Below are positions 42,970 through 53,793 of a DNA stretch of 64,000 nt, in pieces. Source of the DNA: Talpa occidentalis (taxonomy: Eukaryota; Chordata; Mammalia; Eulipotyphla; Talpidae). Both the position numbers and the translations under genes were made by a program. The notes under the pieces were generated by a model. The model saw only the letters and a list, made by a program, of their open reading frames with translations. It ran no database searches and was not told where the DNA came from. Position 1 is the first letter of the stretch. Every line of letters starts with the position of its first letter. The stretch lies in NCBI RefSeq assembly GCF_014898055.3, contig NW_023605194.1, positions 56,583,361-56,647,360 of the forward strand, given 5' to 3'.

Positions 42970-44176
42970 CCCCGAGCTCTCAAAGTACATGAAACTGGAG
43001 GATCTCTCCTTGAAAGTGAATAGTTGTCATCTCCTGCAGTTTATGGAAGGGCCTCTATATCACTTTAATATGTCCCTTTTAGCGCTACCTACAGTCACAA
43101 CAATTTTACTCTGGTGTTAAATACAGATTCATCTCAGGGCAAGATCTGAGGGATGATGTGATCCTAGCCCTCTTTTCTGCTAGATCATGAACAGACTTGA
43201 AGATACGACCCAACTCCCCTCTTTTTTTAAATTAAATGATAACTAAATCTATAGTTTTATTACAGATTTTTTTCTTAAACCTCTATCCTCTGCTGAAATG
43301 AATATTGCACTTCTTGTTTTTGTATTTCTTTTTTAATGTTGGATCCATAGGCTCCAGTTGACTAGTAAAAAAATTAAAAGCTTGATATTTCCCTATGGCA
43401 GCTAATGAAAAGTTTCTGTCTTTACTATAATATTTATGTTTTATATTGGATATATTTTTTTCAAATTAATTAAACCAATTAGTTTTTTCAAATTCATTAG
43501 AAGCATCTCCATAAAAGGGGGAGATGTCATGTTTCCTGACCCAATTATCTGAGGGAGTAACTGAGTGGCCAAGTGAAGCATGTGAACCCTGGGGAAGAAA
43601 ATAGGGGAAGAGAAAAGGGCTCTTATTCCTGCAGCCCAACTTGTACCCTGGTAGGCCTGGGAAGGTGACATGCGAACTCACATGAAGGAGACACATATAG
43701 AGATGCTTGAAAGACACACATGGGTGAGAGACACATGGGTAGTCTGACCATGAGAGTCTATCTTAATTAGTTCCTTGATTTTACTCCATTTGTCCCAACC
43801 TCTTGGGACCTCTTGAGAACCCTTTCCTCTGGTTCCCTGCCAGGAGGCACCTTGGATATTTGGCAAGTTTTTTGGACTCAGACTTCCCTTTTTGGACAGA
43901 TGCTGTTTGGCTAGGCATTTGCCCACTATGGGGTGGGTAACTTGGGCTGTTGTACTGGGACACTAATATCCTCTCTTCTCTCTCTATGCAAACTGATTCT
44001 GTTAGAGTACTTACACTAAAAGTTTGCTTTGTCATTGTACATATTGATGACCAAATACCTTTAGAATGCGCAAATTTGGAGGTTCTGAGTACTCCTCAAT
44101 CATGTACTAACAAAACCAAAATAATTATTTATAATATGGCAAACCTGAGTAGTACTTACATAATTTGTTTGCAGAA
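42970..44176. other. No recognised gene; GC-richer unclassified block 43500-44150
   Basis: The 43500-44150 stretch has better base balance than its flanks and several overlapping minus-strand frames of 75-84 codons (43441-44035) in different phases. None contains a recognised domain. The frames overlap one another, so at most one could be real. A degraded endogenous retroviral or other old element is possible. Confidence 0.3.
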
Positions 44177-44177
44177 G

Positions 44178-44208
<31 letters not shown>

Positions 44209-44463
44209 ATTTATTTATACAAGCACTGGGTACAGTCAGAAGCGCGAGAGGGAGGGAGAATTCACCAGAGCCAGAGCAGGGAGCAGAGCAGGCAGAAGGA
44301 CCGAAGTACACTGCTGAGGGGAACAGCAGGCAGCAGGAGAGGTCTGCGCACCATGTGGGACCCTCCTTCAGTGGCCGGGGAGCAGCTGGGATTGAACCGG
44401 CGCCGCAGAAGCTGCTGGCAGCTTCGCAACCCAGAGCTCAACCACTGTTCCACCGGGGAGGCC
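44177..44463 (-). mobile_element. tRNA-derived SINE, type A2, minus strand
   Basis: Own-strand A2 diagnostics present (CAGCTGCTCCCCGGCCACTG region and CGGTCCTTCTGCCTGCTCT). Head GGGCCTCCCCGGTGGAACAG. Poly-A (plus-strand T-run) of about 25. Only a short CAGAA is shared by the two flanks. Confidence 0.9.
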
Positions 44464-45321
44464 CAGAAATTTTTTGTTTTTTTTTTTTTCCTTAAAAAAA
44501 AATCAATAATTTTTCAGTTTTTACAGGAATAAAATATAACCTTTCTTATTACTTAATAAAGGTAATGACTTCAAGAATTAAATGTGGTATATATCCCCCC
44601 TTCAAATCCATTGATGTGAGTTTAGTAAAACCTAGTGAGGGAAATAGAATGCCAGTTGCTTTCAGTTTGGAGTGGTACATATATATTTAATTATATATAT
44701 GGCGGTAGGATATATTTTATTTTAATGAAAATTTTCAGTCCTGGGAAAGTAGAAAATACGATGCCAAAGCCAAAGGATATTAGTTTCAGCCTTCAGATTT
44801 TAGATGTTTTTTTGCTTTTGTTTTTAAATGGAATTATTGCAGGAAGATTGGAAATATCAATGTAGTAACATTACTTTAGGGGTATTAAGGACAGAAAGTA
44901 ATGTTGTTCTCATATGTGTTGTTTAATCTATAAATATAGTTAATGTTATTTGACTTATTGTTATTATTTGACTGAAAGAGTTGATTTTAAATCTCTTAAG
45001 GCTGCATCTGTTTATCTTTCATTAGTTATTTTTTGAATTAGGTTCAAGTTACTATTAAATTGACTATAGTTGCAAAATATATTTTAGTACATAAACATTA
45101 AAATCTCATGAAATAGAAATTTTTTGGTGTTGTGTAAGACTAAACTAGTGGGTAACATTTGAAAATGTGGAAAATTGACATTTCAGACACATACACTTAT
45201 TCAGTGTTCTTGAACTTCACTCATATTTCCCCAGAACAAATATCTAATAAGAAAAAATTAGGATTTCTTCTTAACTGAAGACCCTCAGTTCCTCTAAAAA
45301 TATATTTGCTCAAAACACAAG
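44464..45321. other. No gene seen; AT-rich unique
   Basis: No recognised element. Confidence 0.45.
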
Positions 45322-45327
45322 CTACAA

Positions 45328-45598
45328 TTTTTTTTAAGATTTATTTATTTATTTTTATACAAGAGCTTGGGTACAGGTCAGAGGCGTGGGAGGGTGAGAG
45401 GATTCAGCAGAAACAGAGCGGGGTGCAGAACAGGCAGACAACTAAAATACACTGCTGAGGGGAGCAGCTGGTGAGGCAGGAGAGTTCTGCCATGCCATGT
45501 AGGAATCTCCCTGGCTGGCCTGCAGTAGAACCCGTGCTATAGAGGCTGCAGACAGCTTCACAGCACTGTGCTCAACCCACTGTACCACCAGCGAGGCC
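45328..45598 (-). mobile_element. tRNA-derived SINE, type C, minus strand
   Basis: Own-strand head GGGCCTCGCTGGTGGTACAG, tail TTGTATAAAAATAAATAAATAAATCTT. The flanks share CTACAA only. Confidence 0.88.
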
Positions 45599-45925
45599 CT
45601 ACAAAAATGTTTTAAAGTTCACCTTCATATTGAAAAATACTTGTTTTATGGTTCAAACTATTATGAGTGTTAATAAGTTGCCATCTAATCTTTGGGAAAT
45701 TGGGCATAGAAACCATTAGAGATCTTTGGTAAGTGTATCATGCATTGTTATGTGTGTGTTTGTTACATATTATCCACTATAAATATATTCATATAACCTT
45801 GCTGTATTGTTAATATAATATAATGATTTGGAAGTACATATATACATGCATACAGACACACATATTCAATTATTCTTATTTTTTAATAATATTCTGAGTA
45901 TCTCACCACCTACACAAAAAATATT
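45599..45925. other. No gene seen
   Basis: AT-rich with TATG/CA-type simple sequence near 45835-45865. Confidence 0.4.
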
Positions 45926-46110
45926 TATTTTGTTAATTATATTATTTTTATTGAAATAATTTTGATTTACAACATTGTATATTATTTGGAGATATAAGTT
46001 CACACCTTTTCAGATGTGTTACCACACCAGCCCCACCATAAGTATACCAATAATCCTCCACCATAGTCAAATTTTAGGCTTTCATAACAGTTTGTCATTT
46101 AATGTTGAAT
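45926..46110 (-). mobile_element. LINE-1 3' UTR remnant (old), minus strand
   Basis: TTTATTGAAATAATTTTGATTTACAAC followed by ATTGTATATTATTTGGAGATATAAG and CCACACCAGCCCCACC resembles the older LINE-1 3' UTRs at 3430 and 52185 on the minus strand. Confidence 0.45.
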
Positions 46111-46699
46111 TATTTGTATAATAATAGTGAAATGCATCATTTTAGTAAGCTGAAATACCTACAAAAATAGTCTCTCTTTTAAATTTAGTTTGGTTTTATG
46201 TGGGAATCCACTGATACACCAAGCTAATATAAGACTGGTTTGTTTATTATAATTAGGAAAGCCAGACAATTAAAATTTTGTTTCCTAATGTAAATATAAA
46301 GTATTTGGGCCATATCCAATGTATTACTCTCATGTATGTGTAGATAATTAACTTGGTTATAAATTAATATGCATGCTACTTTATCAGGAATACATCTAAA
46401 ACTTATTAATTAATTTAATTGAATGAACTCATGTATTTTATTAGATTTTTACAATTGGACATAGCTAGTGGAAATGCTCTTTGAGTTTATTATTTTTTTC
46501 CCTCTGTAACTGTGAAGTATTTCTGAACGATAAACTCTGTGTTCTGATTTTCAGGGCTTTGGATGTCCTGTTGTGATCTACTTACATTTCTAGCTCAATC
46601 ATCAATATCTTCTAATTTTGCCATTGTAGGATTCAAAATCTACTCTTTCTTTTCCCTTTGAGAGCCATTATCACCTGCTTTCATCTCCCTGATACCTGT
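46111..46699. other. No gene seen
   Basis: AT-rich unique sequence. No recognised element. Confidence 0.45.
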
Positions 46700-46965
46700 T
46701 TACCATAACAGACCCTAACTGTTCTCTCCCTTAGTCATGTCAACAATAATTCAAACAAGTCTACACACAGCAGGATAAAAATGCCATTCACTTACTAAAA
46801 CAATACCCTATTAGTGGTTACCAAGGTCTGCATAAACAATGCCTCTCCATCTCTTTCTTCCAAGCATCTCACTAAAAACAATCCCTGCCAACTTGCCTTT
46901 CCTCAGCTAAGCATGTCACATTTCCTACTTCTCTTCTTTTATTTGTTCATAAATGCTTTATTTCT
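46700..46965 (+). mobile_element. Possible L2 3' remnant
   Basis: TACCAAGGTCTGCATAAACAATG, CCTCTCCATCTC, TGCCAACTTGCCTTTCCTC and AAGCATGTCACATTTCCTAC follow the L2 3' order (CTACAAGGCCCTGCATGATC, then clustered CCTCTCC and TTCCTC words). Weak and diverged. Confidence 0.35.
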
Positions 46966-47774
46966 CACAAGTTATCCATGAAGGAATACATATGCCAGTT
47001 CCCTTTGGAAGTTCTAATTGTCTTCACCTCAGGATGTTAAAACAGCATATGATTTCATGTGTGAATAAATTATTGATTTAATGTTCTACTATTTTATAAA
47101 TGAGGACACTAAAACTCAGAAATAGGCATACTTTCAAACTAATACGCACCATCTAAAATAACATACATTATTTTAGTAAGGATATTTTAATGGTATTAGC
47201 ACTCAAATGATTTACCCATACATATTACATGGGGCCCAAACAATATTTAACAACTTGTCAGAATGACTCCTTTCAGTTGGCAAAAATCTTCAATTTTGTC
47301 AATGAATTATAATAGCTATAATAATACAAAAGACATTTTTATTTCTGAACCACTTGAGAAGGAATTGCCAGATAATGTCCCCTCAGCAAAGGGTATTTTA
47401 GAGGGTAGGGTGTTTCCCATAAGCAAGTGTATAGTTATATAACCACCAAAATAAAGGCCACCAAAATCAAATAATAATATTTATATTCATATAATAATAT
47501 TTATATTATATAATAATATCTATATTATTATATACTATATATCATTATTTAATAATATCATAAACAGATTATATTTATATTCATATAAAAATCAAATTAG
47601 TTATAAGATATATCATTTATTTGCCTTTTTTCTAAATATAATTATATGTGACCTAATGCTGAATCCATTGAATATGGCAGGTGATTGAATGTCAGGCGTA
47701 TTTAAGAAGATACTCTCCATCTTCAGAGAATACCATTTGAGTCTAGGATCTTTCAGTTGACCTCAAAAATTTCT
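46966..47774. repeat. AT-rich sequence with TAATAT simple repeats
   Basis: 47468-47590 is a cluster of degenerate TAATATTTATAT units. At 47085-47145, TTTTATAAATGAGGACACTAAAACTCAGA is reminiscent of the minus-strand MIR core, but the match is too short to be sure. Confidence 0.45.
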
Positions 47775-48235
47775 TCTTGTGGTGTGGTATATATAGATAG
47801 AGATAGAGATAGAGATAGGGATAGAGATACACAATGGAGTACTTACTAAGCTATCATAAAAGGTAAACTCTTGCCATTCACAGCAGCATGAATGGAACTA
47901 AAAGTGATAATGCTAAGTGAAATCAGCCAGAGGGAGAAAGCAGTTAGTGGAGGGTGCCACCTATATATGGAATATAGAAAAACAAAGCAAAGGGACAGAT
48001 AGAGTTAACTAAAAAACTAACCCTTAAAACCTTATTGTGGAATGGGGCAACCAGATAGTTGGTGGGTGAAGGAGGGAGAGCAATGTGGGAGGACCAAGAA
48101 CAAATAAGGGAGGGAGCACAACAGGTTCTTTGGTGGGTGCACTGTGGCAACAGTGCCTGAAGGGGTGGGGAAGAGTCACACTTCTAGTATCAAACAAAAA
48201 TGTGTGCCAGTGTTCACTCCATAAAAACATTTTTT
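47775..48235 (+). mobile_element. LINE-1 end of ORF2 plus 3' UTR, older subfamily, with microsatellite
   Basis: CACAATGGAGTACTTACTAAG, ATGAATGGAACTAAAAGTG and AATGCTAAGTGAAATCAGCC correspond to the end of ORF2. It is followed by CCACCTATATATGGAATATAG, AACTAACCCTTAAAA and the GTATCAAACAAAAATGTG end. A (ATAGAG)n simple repeat (47794-47830) has expanded where other L1s read TATATACACAATGG. Confidence 0.7.
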
Positions 48236-48549
48236 AAAAAGTCTTCTTGATCTGTGGCTTTAAACATTGGTCTTTCTCGAAGAATGGACTTAGTGGTACT
48301 CAGTGGCGAATATGACCAAAGAAGGAGATAGAGTTGAATTCTAACATCAGAATGTGCAAGTTCATGGATAATGCAGGGAAGAGAACATATGATATTGAAT
48401 ATTGCTACCTTTGACTATGGAGAATTAACGTTAGAGTCCCTGTATACTTAACCACATTTTCCTTATCATAGTATTATGCAAGCACCAATAACTCAAATAC
48501 ATCTTCATTATACTTATTTTCTCATACACTTTTTCACAAATACATAGCA
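48236..48549. other. No gene seen; unique
   Basis: No recognised element. Confidence 0.4.
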
Positions 48550-48563
48550 AAACAATTTTTTTT

Positions 48564-48828
48564 AAAAAAATGTATTTATTTATTTATACAAGAACCAGGG
48601 TACAGGCCAGATTTGCAAGAGGGTGAGAGGATTCACCAGAGACAGAGCGGAGAACAGAACAGGTAGACTGACGAAATACACTGCTGAGAGGAGCAGCGGG
48701 TACGGTAGGAGAGGTCTGCCGCACCATTTGGGAGCCTTGCTGGACGGCCGGGATTGAACCAACACTGCAGAGGCTGCGGACAGCTTCACAGCACTGCACT
48801 CAACCGCCTGCGCCACCAGGGGAGGCCT
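48564..48828 (-). mobile_element. tRNA-derived SINE, type C, minus strand
   Basis: AAACAATTTTTTT occurs at its left (48550-48562) and again at its right (about 48830-48842). Own-strand head GGCCTCCCCTGGTGGCGCAG, tail CTTGTATAAATAAATAAATAC. Confidence 0.9.
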
Positions 48829-48841
48829 GAAACAATTTTTT

Positions 48842-48965
48842 TAAAGATTTATTTGTTTATGCATACAAGAGCTTGCATGTAGGCCAGGGATCACACTCTT
48901 GCTTCAGTGGCTGTGGATAGCTTCATAGTGCTGAGACTTAACCCCTTGTGCCACCAGGGAGGCAG
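48842..48965 (-). mobile_element. Internally deleted SINE, type B, minus strand
   Basis: About 120 bp. Own strand: head TGCCTCCCTGGTGGCACAAG through box B-region GTGTGATCCCTGGCC, then immediately TACATGCAAGCTCTTGTATGC and the tail. Full type B copies have CTGGCC both after box B and before the tail, so the deletion joins two direct repeats. GAAACAATTTTT flanks it at about 48829-48840 and 48967-48978. Confidence 0.88.
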
Positions 48966-48978
48966 AGAAACAATTTTT

Positions 48979-49284
48979 GAAGTAGTTTTCATACCAAAAT
49001 GTATTAAAGTATACCTTAAAATATGACAGTGGTTATAATGTGTTCAGTACTCTTCCTTGGAGAGTTTAAACCTCATGTCCTTCTGGATAAGTAAATTAAA
49101 CCAGAACTTTTATGATCTCTAGTAGTACCTGGGGAAAATACCTCCAATTTCTTAAAAAAAAAAAAGAAAAGAAAAATATCATGTTAAGTCTATCTAATCA
49201 AAATCAAATTATAATTTTGAAGATTATATATTTATATAATTTAAGAATGTGTTGTAATAGACAAAAGCAACAAATAATAGATTT
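48979..49284. other. No gene seen; unique
   Basis: Contains an A-rich run at 49154-49174. No recognised element. Confidence 0.4.
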
Positions 49285-49561
49285 CTTTTTTTTTTTTTTA
49301 AGATTTATTTATTTATTTATATAAGCACCGGGTACAGTCAGAAATACGAGAGGGTGAGAGAATTCACCAGAACCAGAGCAGGGAACAGAACAGGCAGACT
49401 GACGAAATACACTGCTGAGGGGAGCAGCAGCGGGCACGGCAGGAAAGGACTGCGTGCCATGTGGGACCCTTGCCCGGTGGCCGGGGATCGAACCGGAGCT
49501 GCAGAGGCTGCGGGCAGCTTCGTAGCCCAGCGCTCAACCACTGTGCCACCAGGGGAGGCCC
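49285..49561 (-). mobile_element. tRNA-derived SINE, type A1, minus strand
   Basis: Own-strand box B GGTTCGATCCCC perfect, A1 bases GGCCACCGGGCAAGGGTCCC and TTCGTCAGTCTGCCTGTTCTG, tail TAAATAAATAAATCTTAAAAA. The flanks give no clean duplication. Confidence 0.92.
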
Positions 49562-50208
49562 ACAATATGAGAATAAATATTTATGAATATATATGACTAT
49601 ACTCATTCATATATATATATGTCATTATGTAGCTTACATTTTAATTGTACAATTTTATATAATGTTTAAAAGTTATTTTTCTTAACAGTTTAATGTGATT
49701 GTAACCAAATGAATAATTAACTGAACTAAATGTTATATATACATGTATATGTATGTATGTATGTGTAGGAAAATGATAGATTTTTCATCCATACCTCTTC
49801 TAAACTTCCTCTGATCTTTCTTCCACATAATTTCATAATATCTATGGGAGACCTCATATATTTCTCATAACTTCCAGTTATAAGGGCAGTTTTACTTTTG
49901 TCAATTAAAACTATTTTTAGGAATTCATTACTTCAATCCAGTCTAATTGAAAGGTTTAAATTTGTATTCACTTATGTATTTTCTCTTCTTCCACCACTGC
50001 AGAAATCATCAGTAACTCAAAGATAAGTTGTGGAAATTTAATCAGAATATCTTCTTTTGGTTTGTGTGTTGTCTTGTTTTTGAGTTGCCAAGGCTATGAC
50101 CAAGGGAAGTGTGATGACAGAAAGAGGCACTAGGACTAGGTACTGTTAGAAATTGGTTTTTGGTGTCTCTGTTTTTGTAGATACGCTGATATATCCATAT
50201 ACTAATGA
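49562..50208. repeat. Unique sequence with TATG microsatellites
   Basis: (TA)n at about 49608-49620 and (TATG)n at 49744-49767. No gene or family otherwise recognised. Confidence 0.5.
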
Positions 50209-50990
50209 AACAGTGCAAAAACAGTGTTCAAACAGTGGACAGTGATCAGGTCAGGGGCAGGTTACTGTGAGTGGATTCTCACATGCACACACCCATGGAA
50301 CACCACTTAGTCCCAGGGTCCAGTAACAACAGAGTTTATTTAAGGAACAGGAATTTTGGGGAATGAACGAAATTTGAGACAAGTAGTCAGCTCTCTCACC
50401 CTAGATAGTGTCCACAGTATCCCAAACAAAGGCTCTTTGTGGAAGATGAGGTGACACTGCAGCTGCCCACAACAGAAGTCAGAACTCTGGGCCAGAAGCT
50501 AAACCAGAAAGACTCAACAGCACCAGGAGGTGGTGGTGGAGAGCCAGAGGCTGTGGTCAGCTCTTTAAGACACTGGGCAGAGCCTGACAGTGCTCCTTAC
50601 AGGAGATATCAGTGGCAGGGTTGAAGGAAGGTGCTGCATCTCTGTCTCTGTGCAGGTCTATAGAGGTGTGGAGAACTATAAGTCTACAAAGTCTACAAAG
50701 GGCTGGTAAACCCTATGGAGGTCAATTGCTCAGTGTGTCTGTCTCTGCAGAGGGTGGAGCAGAATCCTTTGAAGTGGTGGTCTGATGCATACTTCTCTTC
50801 AAAGGCCAATAGCAGAATGCTGCAAGCTGGCTCTTGCTCTACCTTTTATCTCTTTCAGGATCCCTGGTCCTACAAGCCTGGTTGGAGTGTTTCCAATCCT
50901 AAACATCTGATTGGACCATTTAATGCCAATCAGCTCATTTTCCATTTTTCAATATGATTAATGAAGTAAGCTTGAACCTGATTTAGCTTG
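50209..50990 (-). mobile_element. Probable LTR-like block, minus strand
   Basis: Read on the minus strand, a CCAAT pair (50907-50933) is followed about 60 bp later by a TATA box (GATAAAAGG, 50842-50850). About 500 bp further on comes AATAAACTCTGTTGTTAC (poly(A) signal near 50340) and roughly 120 bp more, ending GCACTGTTTCA. That is the U3-R-U5 order of a retroviral LTR, though the R region would be long. GC content is well above the flanks. I could not name a family and saw no target duplication. Confidence 0.4.
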
Positions 50991-51041
50991 CACTTAATTG
51001 GTCCTTTTTTTTTTTTTTAATCCTAGAACCAGATATAAAAG
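50842..51041. promoter_or_regulatory. Divergent TATA boxes around an inverted CCAAT pair
   Basis: Minus-strand TATA GATAAAAGG at 50842-50850 and plus-strand TATA ATATAAAAGG at 51033-51042 point away from each other. Between them CTGATTGG (50907-50914) and CCAATCAG (50926-50933) form a perfect inverted CCAAT palindrome. A poly-T tract (51005-51018) lies just before the plus-strand TATA. It could be a bidirectional promoter, or two head-to-head LTR promoters. Confidence 0.4.
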
Positions 51042-51240
51042 GTGGAGGGGGGGAGCTCAGCCAGGCCTGTTGGCCACAGAGAGCCATGTCCAAAGTAAGC
51101 CTTACTGGGGCTAAGGAAGAGAGAACATGTACAGGCAGTCGACTGAGGAAGGAATGCCTCAGCCTTAAAAATATCTGTCTTTCCCTGCAGCCTCTGGAGT
51201 CACGGGGACCTGGTAACATTAATAACATATGTGACATAAT
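50991..51240 (+). mobile_element. Possible second LTR or promoter-proximal exon, plus strand
   Basis: Downstream of the plus-strand TATA lies a GC-rich start region (GAGCTCAGCCAGGCCTG), then an ATG in AGAGCCATGTCC (51086) that opens a 75-codon frame with no recognised domain. A splice-acceptor-like TTTCCCTGCAG sits near 51181-51191. Nothing independent supports a gene. Confidence 0.25.
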
Positions 51241-51769
51241 TGAGAATTTATTCAAATGTTCCCCAGGAACATCAACTCTAGCATTTTATCTGGCTTCTTC
51301 AATAACCTGCTGATTTTTGTCATAACCTGCACCTCTGTTCTCTGTGTTATATTTTTCAATCTGCTTGATACTTGTTCCCTGACCCTTGAAAACCTCACTT
51401 GGGCAATACCCCTAGCAACTTATTTTATATCTACCTACATTCCATGGAGTCCAAAAGAATTAAAAAAAAAAAATCAACCATAGATTATTCACCCTTCAAA
51501 GACTGAAAAGCATTTTACCAGAAACTGTCTTAACTGTTCCAAGTCATCATGGATTATTTCAACCATCCTGAAGTATAAATACATTTATATGAGTGTATAT
51601 GACCCAACCTAAAATGTCATCATTTTGATTTTTCTAAGAACTTCAATTTAACTTTTCATTCCAGTGATAATATTAAATATAATACATGGGTCAGTGAGTT
51701 ATCCTGGAATGGGTAACTCATTTCTTCCTCTTACAGTAGTATATAGTATAGAAGGTATAATAATGGCTC
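51241..51769. other. No gene seen; unique
   Basis: No recognised element. Confidence 0.4.
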
Positions 51770-52160
51770 CTTAAAATTCCATGTCTTAATCCCTAGAAAT
51801 GTTGAATATTCTTAACATATACGGTCAAAGGAAATCCATAGATGTGTTTGTCAATAAAGATATGGGAATAAAAAAATTCATCCTGGTGTATCTGGTGGGT
51901 TTGCACAAGGTATTAAAGCAGATGTTTCTGTCATGGCTGCCATCAGAGAGTGATGAGGTGATAGAGAAGGCAGACAAATTTGAAGACTTGACCCTCTTTT
52001 TGAATTTGAAGATTGGGGAAGGGGCCCATGAGCCAAAGAATGTGGAAGACCTGTAGAACCTTGGTGCAAGAAAAATATTACATGCCTCTAGAGCCTCCAG
52101 AAAGGAATATAACTCTTCCAAAAGCATGATTATAGTCCAGTGAGAAATGGCCACACTTTT
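51770..52160 (+). mobile_element. Ancient LTR remnant (MaLR-like)
   Basis: TTAATCCCTAGAAATGTTGAATATT, GGTCAAAGGAAATCC, ATTCATCCTGGTGTATCTGG, GGGGCCCATGAGCCAAAG, GCCTCTAGAGCCTCCAGAAAGG and TAGTCCAGTGAGAAATGG follow a common mammalian LTR with those words in that order (GGGCCACGAGCCAAGGAATG, CCTAGAGCCTCCAGAAGGAA, CCAGTGAGACCCATTTC). The exact family name is from memory. The 85-codon open frame inside it is a chance frame. Confidence 0.45.
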
Positions 52161-52169
52161 TCCTTTCTG

Positions 52170-52440
52170 TAATTGTATTTTTTTTTAATTGAAGTAGCAT
52201 TGGTTTACAACACTCAATATGATTTAGGGGTATAGGGGCACACTTTGTTAAGGTGCAAGTTCTTTAGATCTCCAACCCTCCTATTCTGGTAGCCTCAATT
52301 CTGCAATTGGTTTCTGAGGTTTGCTTTGATTTACATTTGTCTGTTTCTTTGTTTTGTTTTTATACCACATATAAGTAAAGTCATCCAGTATTTGCCTTTT
52401 CCCATCTGACTTATTTTGCATAGATAAAGTCAACGAAGTA
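52170..52440 (-). mobile_element. LINE-1 3' UTR remnant (old), minus strand
   Basis: TTTTAATTGAAGTAGCATTGG, TTTACAACACTCAATATG, GGGGTATAGGGGCACAC, TTTATACCACATATAAGTAAAG and TCATCCAGTATTTGCC correspond to the 3' UTR of the old minus-strand LINE-1 at 3.43-3.75 kb. Confidence 0.6.
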
Positions 52441-52799
52441 AAACAAAAATTGAAAAACATGTGAAAAGTGATAAATCATGAAAAATATTGTTTTTGGATA
52501 TGAAGATTCATATGTGAAAAGTGACCTTTTCATCTTCAAATAAATCAATAACAGTAACAGAAAATGAATAACACAACAGAATTTTTTTAAATCTTAGTTT
52601 GGTCAAATTATTCTTAGTCATTCTGAAATAATATATGCCTGAGAGAAGTCTAGGTAATTTAAAAGACTTTGAATGAGAAGAAATGGCTGAAGAAATAATA
52701 GAAAAAAAAGTAAATAGCATAGGCCATAAAGAAACTGATCCTAATACCCTTATAAATCTTTATTTTTTTATTAGCAGCAAACTAAAAAATTACTGCCTT
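52441..52799. other. No gene seen
   Basis: AT-rich unique sequence. Confidence 0.4.
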
Positions 52800-53310
52800 T
52801 GTTCGTTCAATTATTTAGCAAATATTTTTGACTTCTTTAAAGTACTGAGAACTTTCTAGGTGCTGGACATAGAAAGTTGGGTTAAAATCAAAAGTCCTGC
52901 TCTCTTGAGTTTTTATAGTGGTGGAAAAGTTAATAAACAAGTGAACACATGCATCAACAAGAACATTTAGAGTGCTCTTTTGAAAAAAGTAAAACCATAG
53001 ATAGATATGAAGGTGACTAGAAATCACAGTGGTGATATTAGTAATGAGTCATTCAAGATGACTTTTCTGAGCATGTGCTCAGAATCTGGAAATAAGATAT
53101 TTACTTTACCTGGGTGTTAAACTTTCTTGTCAGAAGTAAAGGAACTTCTGAATTTGAGGAACAAATCAGGCCAATGTATCTACAGTTTCATGAGTGGGAG
53201 GTGAAGTTGGATGGTAGGCGAGAAGGTGAGATTAATAGGCAAGTAAGTTTAATATTTGGGAAGGAATTAAAGTTTATTTTTAATACATAAAGAAACCAGG
53301 AAAATTATTC
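52800..53310 (-). mobile_element. L2 (LINE-2) 3' remnant, minus strand
   Basis: GTTCAATTATTTAGCAAATA, CTTTCTAGGTGCTGGACATAG, AAAGTCCTGCTCTCTTGAG, TAATAAACAAGTGAACAC, GATGACTTTTCTGAGCATG, AATTTGAGGAACAAATCAGG and CCAATGTATCTACAGTTTCA follow the L2 reverse-strand order (TTTATTGAGCACCTACTATG, GGCACTG, CCTGCCCTCATGGAG, AATAAACAA, GAGGAACAGCAAGGAGGCCAG). Confidence 0.6.
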
Positions 53311-53775
53311 CTGTTTGTATGATGTCTCATATTTGTAGCTATAGACATATCCAGTTGTTTAAATTCCCATGCATAGTCCTTCCAGTTAACATACTGAATA
53401 TTTTCATTTTCATCCAGATGTTTTGCTGTTGACATGCAGGGAGAAGACAGATGTTAAAGAAAAATATATCACCTTGAGATTTTTTTTTAAAAATCCTGTT
53501 GTTAGAAAGATTTGGAAGAGTGTTTAAAGTCATCTAAAATAAGCACTGTGCTTGTGATGACTCAGAGGAGAATAATTTAGCACTTTTGTTATTTTCACTC
53601 ACAGTTAAAATGTCTTTATTTTCATTTGCATCATAGGTATAAATTAGTATGATGAAAAATTATCAAGGTTTTGTTTATGGATAGAAGCTGAAGTAAATTA
53701 AAACTCTCTACTATGTTATAATTGACTGACCTCTGGCATCCTAGGATTTTGGGATCATACTCCATTTTGGAGGAC
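53311..53775. other. No gene seen; unique
   Basis: No recognised element. Confidence 0.4.
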
Positions 53776-53793
53776 AAAAAGTGCTTAGAAGAG

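Noticed and set aside
43441..44035. Overlapping minus-strand frames of 75-84 codons as a possible gene
   Set aside because: Several phases are open at once, none shows a domain, and I saw no splice or promoter context. Kept only as an unclassified block.
51086..51313. 75-codon frame after the plus-strand TATA box as a real first exon
   Set aside because: No homology, no supporting downstream exon, and a splice-acceptor-like CTGCAG occurs inside the frame. Too weak to call.
51799..52056. 85-codon plus-strand frame MLNILNIYGQ
   Set aside because: It lies inside an ancient LTR remnant and has an opposing frame of 109 codons over the same bases. No domain.
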